DNA of 64,000 nucleotides from the NCBI RefSeq assembly GCF_018143015.1, contig NC_054756.1, forward strand, positions 24,407,440 to 24,471,439, written 5' to 3'. Numbering within the stretch: the first letter of the stretch is position 1; every line of letters starts with the position of its first letter. Source of the DNA: Lytechinus variegatus (lineage: Eukaryota > Echinodermata > Echinoidea > Temnopleuroida > Toxopneustidae). Positions 17,101 through 25,073 of the stretch are shown here, piece by piece. Position numbers and translations under genes: made by a program. The notes under the pieces are model-generated. The model ran no database searches. It was given only the letters and a program-made list of their open reading frames with translations, and was not told the origin of the DNA.

Positions 17101-19596
17101 CATCTTGTTTTCTATTGTTCTTCACCCACGATACGGACGCTTGAGTCGCGTAACGTGGGTGAGAGTAGCCAGGCGGCTTCTAGAGAGTAAAAATCATTTA
17201 CTAACGTAAGGTTACTCTCATACGAAGCCAGGTCTTCCTTCTCATAGACGCGTGCGTCGGGTAACGTTGGCGAAGAACAATAGGAAGTAAGATGGCGGCG
17301 TAAACATCGGGCAAGTCTCTTCCGTCTTTTCACAATATTTCTCTCATTTTTTTTATGAATTCTTGTTCAAAAATAACGAGAGCGTAGAAATGTCGGAAAT
17401 GAAGTTTTTTCAATGTACATGATTTAGGGCTAGATCTTTTCTATTAAGGAAAGTAGAAATCTTGGGGGTGAAAGTTTCAGGTGGTTGGCTTCCGTCGTGT
17501 GGGTCAACGAGAAGGAAGACCTGGCTTCGGATGAACCTTACGTTAGTAACTGATTTTTACTCTCTAGAACTAGAAGCCGCCTGGCTAGGTGAGAGAAAGG
17601 CCGTGTTTATGCTTCCACTTTTCAGGCCAGAATCAGCGTTTCCAAACGTGATTAGTCCAAAACACGGTTGCGTCCATGCTTACTTTCATTTAAACGCTGT
17701 TTCAAAACGCCGATCGTAAACTCACAAAAAGGTGCGTTTGTAAACGTCGTTTGACCAGAATCAGGCTTTCTGGGGAAGTATAAACAGAACCACGATCGTA
17801 AACGTGTTTAAATGACGTCATTTGGTACATGCTTCCGGTGAGATGAAAATCCGCGGGCAAATACAGTCGTATTGCTCCTTGTTATCTCTACGTAAAAACA
17901 ACAATCGGAAAAAAAAAACTTTTGAAAAAAGGCGCGCCCAATTTGACCTCGCTTTACGATGCGAAGCCAGCTGGAGATGATATGCTCTGAAAAGTTAAGC
18001 ATAAACAGCACTCCCAGAACCACGTTTACGATCAGCGTTTTGAATCGACGTTTGAAATCGCTGATTCTGTCCTCGCAATGGAAGCATAAACACACCCTAA
18101 GATACGTTAGTATTAGTCTTGAGGACGCAATGATGATGATTTTTTTTAGATATGTCATACATGTATACTTCTTCATCATTGACGTCTTGACACTCTCCAT
18201 AGTGTCTTAAGCGAAGGACCAAAACAAAGATGGATTTCCCTAGAAAATCCATCTTTTTAAACCAAAATCACAAGAATTCTATTCATTCTTACACCTTCCT
18301 ACGCCTAATGCGTAGGAAGGTTTTAAATATTATTATAAAAAATATAAAAAAATGAAGATTTCTTACCTAACTGATGCCGCGTAGACCCCCCGTTCCACAT
18401 GTAAACAACGGAAATACAATAGCGTCGACCCTTGAACCGCTTATGTATGACGTACTTCCGGAAAGCAATCCCGTCTTAACAATTTAGAGATAAAAATTCT
18501 TATTTAACAAATATTAAAATTTATATTTTGATTATAAATAATTCATATTAATATATATAAATTATTTATGATCACGAAATAAATTTTAAGATTTGTTGAA
18601 TAAGAATTTTCATCTCTAATTTCTATCTCTAAATTTTATATTTTTATATAATAATATTTAACACCTCCCTACGCATTAGGCGTAGGAAGGTGTAAGAATG
18701 AATAGAATTAATAGAATTCTTGTGATTTTGGTTTAAAAAGATGGATTTTCTAGGGAAATCCATCTTTGTTTTGGTCCTTCGCTTAAGACACTATGGAGAG
18801 AGTGTCAAGACGTCAATGATGAAGTATATGACATATCTAAAAAAAATCATCATCATTGCTTCCTCAAGACTACGTTAGTATAGTATTAGTAAATGATTTT
18901 TTACTCTTTAGAAGCCTCCTGGCTAGTAGAAAAGATGGAAAGAGCTTACGGCCGTGTTTATGTCGCCATCTTGATTTCTTTGTCTTTCGCTTGGCGACAG
19001 CACGCAAATCGCGCGATTCGTTTTTTTTATGAATTCTTCTTTAAAAATGAAATCAATATCGCAGAAATGTTACACCCGGTAATCTACTTCACTTGGAAAA
19101 TAAGTTGAACCCCATGACAGGTAGGCCTACATGTTTTAGGGCTAGATTTAGAGGGAAAGTAGAAATCTCGGGGGCGAAAGTTTCAGGTTTTGTACCAGTA
19201 CGTGGGTGAATATAGCTCGTGATCCCAGGCGTCAGTGGGGAGTAACCCTACGACTACGTAGAGTACTGTGTAGAGCTAAATTCATAGTAACCCATGCAGG
19301 CCAGGAAACTGGGTTAAATTAAATCATGACTTTCAGTTTCAGACGCCTCCAGGCTAGTCGAGCACCACATAGCCTATAGATCTATATACATACGGTTCTT
19401 CGGCAATTACCCCTGGACAAAGGGAGAGCATAAATAATTACATATTAGGTACAAATCAGGATATAATAATGTATATTTACCACTGGCCACTAACACCTTG
19501 GCCTTCCACATCCCAGCCAATGTTTCGGCCGTTTCTCTGCGGGGTTCCGGACTCCACCAGGCCCTCAAACTTCGGGTCCACCAAGTTGACCGACAT
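10989..19596 (-). CDS. Probable unrelated gene of unknown function (four exons seen, at least one probably missing)
   Basis: Candidate exons in transcript order are 19481-19596 (start MSVNLVDPKFEGLVESG), 16334-16476 (acidic and Lys-rich), 15793-15868 (KKKK cluster) and 10989-11104 (stop). The last three join in frame: phase 0 at 16334/15868 and phase 1 at 15793/11104. Exon 1 ends at phase 2 while exon 16334-16476 needs phase 1, so either a small exon between them was not found or exon 1 is separate. The predicted protein is small, hydrophilic and charged, with no membrane segment or domain I recognise. A nuclear or cytosolic role would be a guess. It is not related to the receptor genes around it. 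Confidence 0.45.
11365..11954. repeat. TA-flanked MITE (GGGGTACTCCAGGCTGA ends)
   Basis: The inverted ends share GGGGTACTCCAGGCTGA, preceded by TA at 11363-11364 and followed by TA at 11955-11956. The 590-bp interior is AT-rich, with 'gaaaatttcatcaaaatctga' near the left and 'tcagattttcagcg' near the right. Non-autonomous, in an intron of the unknown gene. Confidence 0.85.
12180..13620. repeat. Degenerate tandem repeat, about 135-bp unit, interrupted by a MITE
   Basis: Copies of 'gatacttgattaccctta', 'tccaagtttcatgaac', 'caaagttatgacat' and 'tgacctttgacc' recur at about 12210, 12347, 13070, 13209, 13344 and 13480, a spacing near 135 bp. The array ends with 'gttgacgacgacgccgcc'. The interruption at 12516-13037 is a separate element. 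Such TGACCT-rich repeats are non-coding. Confidence 0.75.
12516..13037. repeat. TTAA-flanked MITE nested in the 135-bp repeat
   Basis: The terminal repeats AGCTTGTGTATAGTTTTGG and AGCCTGTGTATAGCTTTGG (complement of the right end) pair over about 25 bp. TTAA flanks both ends (12512-12515 and 13038-13041), as in piggyBac-type target duplications. Removing it restores a continuous 135-bp repeat unit, which confirms the insertion boundaries. Size 522 bp, no coding frame. Confidence 0.85.
13621..15095. other. Intronic/intergenic AT-rich DNA
   Basis: No exon, tRNA or clear element could be supported. A 40-codon open frame near 14637-14760 on the minus strand has no splice acceptor between it and an upstream in-frame stop, so it is not called. 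Confidence 0.35.
15096..15340. repeat. Partial MITE (AAGGGGAAGTTCACCCTGA family)
   Basis: The left end AAGGGGAAGTTCACCCTGA and about 240 bp of interior match the element at 28963-29460. No matching right end follows, so the copy is truncated. Confidence 0.6.
15793..15868 (-). CDS. Unknown gene, third exon seen
   Basis: A 76-bp exon lies between the acceptor 'ggttgcag' and the donor GTCAGT. It reads VGKADRSAMAELLKKKK and TEDQRNHK. It starts at phase 0, matching the AGG|GTACGT end of the exon at 16334-16476. The basic KKKK cluster could be a nuclear targeting signal (inference). Confidence 0.5.
16334..16476 (-). CDS. Unknown gene, second exon seen
   Basis: A 143-bp exon with acceptor 'cccttacag' and donor GTACGT. 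It encodes a Lys-rich start (ADVLKKEKEFL) and an acidic run (DEAMDESDATDEDMEDEAS), ending KKDVRKR. Only one of three frames is open. Its composition suggests a disordered, possibly helical linker. Confidence 0.5.
16812..17590. repeat. Large foldback element (TAGCCAGG..GAGAGTAAAAATCA ends)
   Basis: The left arm (from 16812) and right arm (to about 17590) are inverted copies for roughly 300 bp. They share 'ctagccaggaggcttctaga', 'gagagtaaaaatca', 'gaaacttttgcccccgagat' and 'gatctagccctaaatcatgta' with their complements. A second copy of the terminal motif sits internally at 17165-17215, so the element is itself compound. Non-coding. Confidence 0.8.
17599..18098. repeat. MITE with GTGTTTATGCTTCCA inverted ends
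   Basis: Left end GGCCGTGTTTATGCTTCCA and right end TGGAAGCATAAACACACC are inverted copies. Both also carry CAGAATCAGCG or its complement about 25 bp inside. The 500-bp interior has 'aaacgtg/cacgttt' repeats. It directly abuts the foldback elements on each side. Confidence 0.75.
18104..18880. repeat. Long palindromic element with AT-rich inner hairpin
   Basis: Arms of about 225 bp (18104-18330 and 18661-18880) are nearly exact inverted copies. They include 'tcatcattgacgtcttgaca', 'aaagatggattt', 'ttctattcattcttacacct' and 'ctacgcctaatgcgtaggaa'. The spacer holds a second inverted pair ('ttagagataaaaattcttat' at about 18484 and its complement at about 18600), so a double stem is possible. Confidence 0.85.
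18893..19360. repeat. Additional arm of the foldback family
   Basis: 'ttactctttagaagcctcct', 'ggctag', 'gggctagattta' and 'gggggcgaaagtttcaggtt' repeat the right arm of 16812-17590 in the same orientation, ending near 'gcctccaggctagtcg'. The cluster therefore holds at least three related arms. Confidence 0.65.
19481..19596 (-). CDS. Unknown gene, possible first exon
   Basis: An ATG at 19596 opens MSVNLVDPKFEGLVESG, then TPQRNGRNIGWDVEGQG, and ends at a GTAAAT donor in phase 2. The region is GC-richer than its surroundings, as often seen at 5' ends. No signal peptide. Its link to the exon at 16334-16476 is uncertain because the phases do not meet. Confidence 0.4.
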
Positions 19597-20154
19597 CTTT
19601 TTGTTTGTTACAAAATCGCTAGAAGTAACAGTTCCTTGTTTCCACCCAGTGTACTAAGACCCACATGGTTGATATCCTTATCAATTCAAGAAGATTAAGA
19701 CAAAGTGCAGTAAGATCAGATTCTAACGGGCGTAAATATTGGATGAAGCGATAAACTGTAACGGGCGTCGGTGAGCTTTCGCGAGTGAATTTGAAACGCA
19801 CATGTATTACACTAGCGCGCTAGCATGCCTCGCCGAAAATAGATTTCCGAGGCCGAGATTTACCGAAGAGTTCCGGATATCTAGTATAGATCTATAACTC
19901 TATTAACGTTATAGCCTTTACTGATAGTTTATCCATTGCGATGATGATCTTAAAAGAAAATAAAAAATCATCAAATATCAAAATTACCGGCAAAATTTCA
20001 GTGTAAATTAAAAACTAAATGGAGATTGTATTGGGAATAGTGCATCAAACAATTTTTCAAGTTTAGTACTCCCTGCTCCCCCCCCCCCCCTGACGCGAGC
20101 TTGAAGACCCTTGTTTTTGCTTGTTAAATTTTTCTCGGGTATGATTGAAGAACT

Positions 20155-21018
20155 TACTGTGGTAACACTGTGTTTGTTACCCAACTATGTGGGCAATTAT
20201 GTGATTAACAATGTGATCTGAAGTCTAACACTGTGACCACATAGTTTACACATAGTCAACTATGTGAACACACTGTGGTAACACTGTGTTTGTTACCCAA
20301 CTATGTGAGCAAAATTTGTGATTAACTATGTGATCTGAAGTCTAACACTGTGTCCACATAGTTTACACATAGTCAACTATGTGAACACACTGTGGTAACA
20401 TTGTGTTTGTTACCCAACTATGTGGGCAATTATGTGATTAACTATGTGATCTGAGTCTCACACTGTGACCACATAGTTTACACATAGTCAACTATGTGAA
20501 CACACTGTGGCAACACTGTGTTTGTTGCCCAACTATGTGGGCAATTATGATTAACTATGTGATCTGAAGTCTAACACTGTGTCCACATAGTTTACACATA
20601 GTCAACTATGTGAACACACTGTGGTAACACTGTGTTTGTTACCCAACTATGTGGGCAATTATGTGATTAACTATGTGATCTGAAGTCTAACACTGTGTCC
20701 ACATAGTTTACACATAGTCAACTATGTGAACACACTGTGGTAACACTGTGTTTGTTATCCAACTATGTGGGCAATTATGTGATTAACTATGTGATCTGAA
20801 GTCTCACACTGTGACCACATAGTTTACACATAGTCAACTATGTGAACACACTGTGGTAACACTGTGTTTGTTACCCAACTATGTGGGCAATTATGTGATT
20901 AACTATGTGATCTGAAGTCTCACACTGTGACAACACTGTGACCACATAGTTAACACACAGTTTACACATAGTCAACTATGTGAACACACTGTGGTAACAC
21001 TGTGTTTGTTCCATAAGG
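20155..21018. repeat. 117-bp higher-order repeat of CACTGTG/CACATAG palindromes, about 7 copies
   Basis: The motif CACTGTGGTAACACTGTGTT recurs at 20271, 20388, 20503 and on to about 20985, spacing 115-117 bp. Each unit contains the hairpin CACATAGTCAACTATGTG and 'acccaactatgtggg'. It ends GTTTGTTCCATAAGGG and passes into a TAG microsatellite. It is the inverted relative of the block at 9917-10152. Confidence 0.9.
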
Positions 21019-21063
<45 letters not shown>

Positions 21064-21103
21064 ATAGTAGTAGTAGCGGTAGTAGTAGTAGTAGTAGTAG
21101 TAA

Positions 21104-21181
<78 letters not shown>

Positions 21182-21280
21182 AAGAAGATGTTGTAGTAAT
21201 AGTACATATAGTAGCAACAGTAGTACAGTATTAGTAGTAGTAGTAGTAGAAGTAGTAGTAATTGTAGTAGTAGTAGGAGC
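21019..21280. repeat. TAG trinucleotide microsatellite
   Basis: About 85 mostly perfect TAG units with a few AAT or CGG interruptions. Long Ser, Tyr or Leu open frames through it are repeat artefacts. Confidence 0.95.
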
Positions 21281-21718
21281 GAAGTGGCAATGAAATATGA
21301 AATACTGCATCAGTATTAATGACTATGTAGTGAATATAGTTATTCATTTGACATTAATAAACATCAAACTGTACACCCTAAGGAATATACCAGTCCATAT
21401 ATATATATATATATACTTACAATTTTTCATGGCAGTTCATATTCAAACTCTCATATACAATAAACGAATGCATACATGATCATTCTCTACAAAAATTATG
21501 CTCAAAATCGTCACTCAAATAAATATGTTACAAAATGGAATCCACTTCTACTAACAACAGAAATAGTAATAAAAGTGAAAAATAAAAAATGCAAATTATC
21601 GACTAAAACATGAAATGATAAAGATATCTTAACCTAACTTCTGTAGAAAAAAAATGTGTAGGGCCTACTTAATGGAAAATCTTTAAAATTACCAGGGTTT
21701 GTGTGCGTGTGTGTGCGT

Positions 21719-21905
21719 GCCGTGGCCGAGTGGTCTAAGGCGCCGACTATACATTTGAAAGTCCGCCGGGGTTCGATCCTCAGCCACGGCACCTATGCCC
21801 GTGAAAAAAGCAATTTATCGACAGTGCTCTTTTATCCTGTATTCAATAAAAGGAAAATGCTATATGCATTCTTGAAACTAGGTGTGGTCTCGTTTGAAAA
21901 AAAAG
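21719..21905 (+). mobile_element. tRNA-Leu-like SINE, copy 1
   Basis: The head GCCGTGGCCGAGTGGTCTAA is a leucine-tRNA-like acceptor and A box. The B box GGTTCGATCCT and closing GCCACGGC follow, then a body with 'ctcttttatcctgtattcaa' and 'atgctatatgcatt'. The anticodon region cannot form a normal 7-nt loop and there is no variable arm, so it is not a functional tRNA gene. Confidence 0.75.
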
Positions 21906-21917
21906 TGTTTTTATGTG

Positions 21918-22105
21918 GCCGTGGCCGAGTGGTCTAAGGCGCCTGGCTATACATGCAAAGTCAGGGGTTCGATCCCCGGCTGTGGCGCCTATGCCCATGA
22001 GCAAGGCATTTAATCTACAATGCTCTTTTATCCTGCTTTCAAATAAATGGAAATGCTATATGCATTATTGGTATAGGTGTGCGCTTGTTTAAAAAAAAGT
22101 ATTAA
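21918..22105 (+). mobile_element. tRNA-Leu-like SINE, copy 2 (tandem)
   Basis: This is the same element 199 bp downstream in the same orientation. It has the A box (GGCCGAGTGGTCTAAGGCGC), a perfect B box (GGTTCGATCCC) and the same body ending 'ggaaatgctatatgcatt'. The predicted anticodon loop is about 12 nt. The head-to-tail arrangement suggests a dimer or a local duplication. Confidence 0.75.
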
Positions 22106-22140
22106 AAAAAAGTGTGTATGTTTATATATTTGCATTTACA

Positions 22141-22310
22141 GTGCCGGCCGCGGGAAACGTCACGCCCGAGCACGCAAACAGCCTAGGGGGCTTTCGCGTC
22201 TAACCGAGGGTATTCAAGGGGAGCAGTCTAGGGCGTTTAGACGGGCCCGCGGTTTCCTGCGTGCTATATAATATTGGCCGTGCCCGCACTTACCCTAGGA
22301 AATCTAGGGT
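22141..22310. other. GC/CpG-rich block
   Basis: A sharp compositional island with many CG dinucleotides. It has a weak inverted pair, 'gccgcgggaaac' and 'gcccgcggtttcctgcgtgc'. No open frame or RNA gene was recognised. It may be a repeat end or an isolated CpG island. Confidence 0.4.
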
Positions 22311-22430
22311 ACGTACATTGCACTATGTTTACATGTACTTCGATTATCTTGTGATAGACCATTATGTTTTTAAACTAGCGTGATCGGGATCTATTGTAGG
22401 TTGAATTTTTGATTTAAGATGTTATTTGTT

Positions 22431-22860
22431 TTCTTTTCTTTCATCCTTTCTTTCTTTCTTTAATTTCTGTTTCCCTGTTTTAATTCTTTTCCCTTCTTTC
22501 CTTCCCTGTTTCCTTTCCGTTTTTCTTCTGTCTTTGTTTCTTTCAAATAATGAAGGAATTATTTTTCTTTCGTTCTTCCCTTCTTTCTTTCTCTTTTTTC
22601 TTACTTTTCTCTTTTCTCTCAATATATTTTTTCTTTCACACATTCATTCATCTTCCCTTCCTTTATTTTAATTCTTTCTTCCTTTATTCATTTCAAGTAA
22701 TGACAGAAACCGTTATCTGTCTTTTATTCTTTCTTTCAACCTTTTAATCATACTTTTTCCTTTAAATTTTACTTCATTTTTTCTTTCTTTCTTTCCTCTC
22801 AATTCATTTCTTGCTTCCTTCTTTCTTCCACTAACCCTCCCTTCCCTTTCTTGATATATT
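22431..22860. repeat. Polypyrimidine (TTTC/TTCC)n tract
   Basis: More than 400 bp of almost pure T and C on the plus strand, built from degenerate TTTC and TTCC units. The Lys/Arg/Glu-rich open frames on the opposite strand are artefacts of this composition. Confidence 0.9.
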
Positions 22861-22961
22861 TTGTTAACAAGTCTAACATTAATACTAAATAGGTTCATTA
22901 TTGCTGATTGAAATAATTGCTAGAGGGTATTCATTTGTCTCGCAATCTACTATGGTCAACA

Positions 22962-23036
22962 AGGAAATTCGTGATCACTCTCGCAAAAAGTGTTCACTGG
23001 CTTTCTAGGAAATTCGTGATCACTCTCGCAAAAAGC
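22962..23036. repeat. 28-bp direct repeat, two copies 47 bp apart
   Basis: GGAAATTCGTGATCACTCTC followed by GCAAAAAG occurs at 22962-22989 and again at 23009-23036, identical in both. Each contains the palindrome GTGATCAC. Confidence 0.8.
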
Positions 23037-23059
23037 CTAAAAGCCAGATCAGAATGATG

Positions 23060-24310
23060 TAAACAGTGACCAGTCAAAGACTGGCTATAATTTAAACGCA
23101 AAATCTATATTTCTTAATCTCAAAGGATTTAGATTGAAATATCAGATCTAATCTATCAAAATTCAATAACTGACTGCTCCCTATTGACAGCTAGTCTGAA
23201 GTCAAATTTAAGTGTAAAGTTTCATAAACAAGAAATTATTACAGGAATCCTTGAATGATACAAATATGTATACTGTGCGTTAATAACTTATCTTTTTCGA
23301 AATCAAAGGTTTTTCCCCACTTGTATATCCTACATTTTACAATCTTGTTTATAAAAATGTATGAAAATATATATCAAAAAATAGAAAACAATTCTGAATA
23401 GCATTCGTAGTATTGTGATAACGATAATGCTACGTAGTACTGAATATCCACTGATTTGCATCGTCACCAGTCACCAAAATCAAAATAAGTGCTTTAACAT
23501 CTACCAATACAGTAGGTAAGAACACAACCAAAATCAGTTTAATGGGTAATATCATTTATGCCTCGTTTGCATTTGCTATGTATTTCTGTCATCTTTCATG
23601 GTTATATGAATCTACTGCATAATCAGATAATATTGATCCAATACAATTAGCTTTGAGCACTGCATACACCATTCAGCATATTGCGTTTTTTCAGCAATCT
23701 AACATAAGATAATAAGATTTCCCATATTCTGCATAATAAATGTCTGAAGTACACAAAATTAGTTATTTGTCAGAGCGTAATTTCATAAGCAATATTAATA
23801 AGAGATATGCAATGAATCCCCTTATCTTCATCATTATTCTATGCTGCAATTTTGGTTGCTATGCATCGTCAAAACACATTAGCTGATCAATTAGTGTAAT
23901 CATCGTAAAGATGAAATTATCCTTATTTTAGTACAAAAAGAAGATGGATTTATCTTTTCTGTTGTGGCATTGCTTTTGATTTAAGATGAATTATTCTCCT
24001 TATAGTATTTGTACAAATATGTTTGTGTTTATTAACATTCATTTGACAATTCTGCAATAAGATACATGTACATTTCTACATCTTGTTTTCTTCTGTTCAC
24101 ATTTTATGTCTTGAAGGAACGCAGTTATTGAATGAACAGGATAGTGTAGAAAGATTGATTAAAAGCAAAATAATAATTGTGTGGATGATTTTGTACAGCT
24201 TTGCAAATTCCCAAATCTAATGATCAGTTATACGACATTTAAAAAAAACTGAACAAAGATTTTGTAATGTTTTTCATTCATTTACCAAGTTTGCTCTTAC
24301 TTCACTAACA
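23060..24310. other. Intergenic DNA downstream of gene 2
   Basis: AT-rich sequence with no supportable exon, RNA gene or mobile element. It lies 3' of the gene 2 stop codon. Confidence 0.4.
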
Positions 24311-24314
24311 CCTC

Positions 24315-24320
24315 TTTATT
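24315..24320 (-). terminator. Poly(A) signal AATAAA overlapping the gene 2 stop codon
   Basis: On the minus strand the end of gene 2 reads TTG TGA ATAAAG, so the last A of the stop is the first A of a canonical AATAAA. It would give a 3' UTR of only a few tens of bases if used. Confidence 0.45.
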
Positions 24321-25073
24321 CACAAAGAATACAGTTCGTTTTCAACCATCTCCATTTCATCAAACTGATCAACAGAAAACGAGTCATTAGCTTTAGCGTA
24401 GAGATACTGGTCACCATCGTGTCCAACCGGCTTTCCTCGGAATTTATCGGGCATCGCGTACAAACTGCCGACATCTTCCGAAGTATCATCCGAAGGGTTT
24501 CGATTTCCATTCTTATCTGGCATGGCATACAGACTGTCCTTATCTTCCGAGGTGCCGTTTCGTTCGCCGTTCTTATCGGGTGCAGCGTAAACGACGCTCA
24601 TTCTGTCGGTCATCTTCGCCGAGGATGTTGGCTGCTTAGGATTTTCAAAAGAAGAGTAGGGTGCAATTCCGAGATTAATTTCGTCGTAGCCGTCCTGTGC
24701 TCCGCTTCCGTTCTTGTCAGGCGTGGCGTACAGGACGCTTAATCGGTCGTTGCTGTTCTGTTTAATCGCAGTGGTGCCACAAGAAGCATATGACGTCAGT
24801 TCTGTGTCTGGGATTTCATCCATTGTCTCCTCATATATATTCGATGATTTCCTGGGACTCAGATTAACAAGGAGAACATTTTTGTTTCCTCTAGAAGAAT
24901 TCGCGTTACTCTGTGCTCGTGCCCCAGGTTGGAAGCTTCTGGTGGATGACGCCTCTGCCATTGCACCGTTGCGGATACCGAAGTCATTTATCTCATCGTA
25001 TGCTTGAGGCCTACCGACTGGAGTCAACGTCGCTCTTTGTGAAGAAGCGATACCCTTTCTTCGCTGTCGTGAC
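24320..25073 (-). CDS. Gene 2 exon 8: cytoplasmic tail with repeated Tyr motifs
   Basis: The last exon has acceptor 'aaattacag', completes an Arg codon and runs 250 residues to TGA at 24320-24322. It starts with a basic stop-transfer patch (SRQRRKG). Tyrosine motifs in order are AYDEIN, IYEETM, LYATPDKNG, GYDEIN, VVYAAPDKNG, SLYAMPDKNG, SLYAMPDK, YLYAKA and ELYSL. YDEI and YEET resemble Src-family SH2 ligands (pYEEI type). The YAxPDKNG unit repeats about four times with Asp/Gly/Ser spacers, so the tail grew by internal duplication. No kinase, TIR or death domain is present. Confidence 0.85.

Noticed and set aside
20962-21310. Long Tyr-, Leu- and Ser-rich open frames
   Set aside because: They are translations of the TAG microsatellite in different frames; no codon structure or splice context.
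21719-21986. Two functional tRNA genes
   Set aside because: Acceptor, A and B boxes are present, but the anticodon loop is too long and no variable arm exists; SINE bodies follow.
22422-22898. Lys/Arg/Glu-rich frames opposite the pyrimidine tract
   Set aside because: They follow from the simple TTTC/TTCC composition and overlap in several frames.
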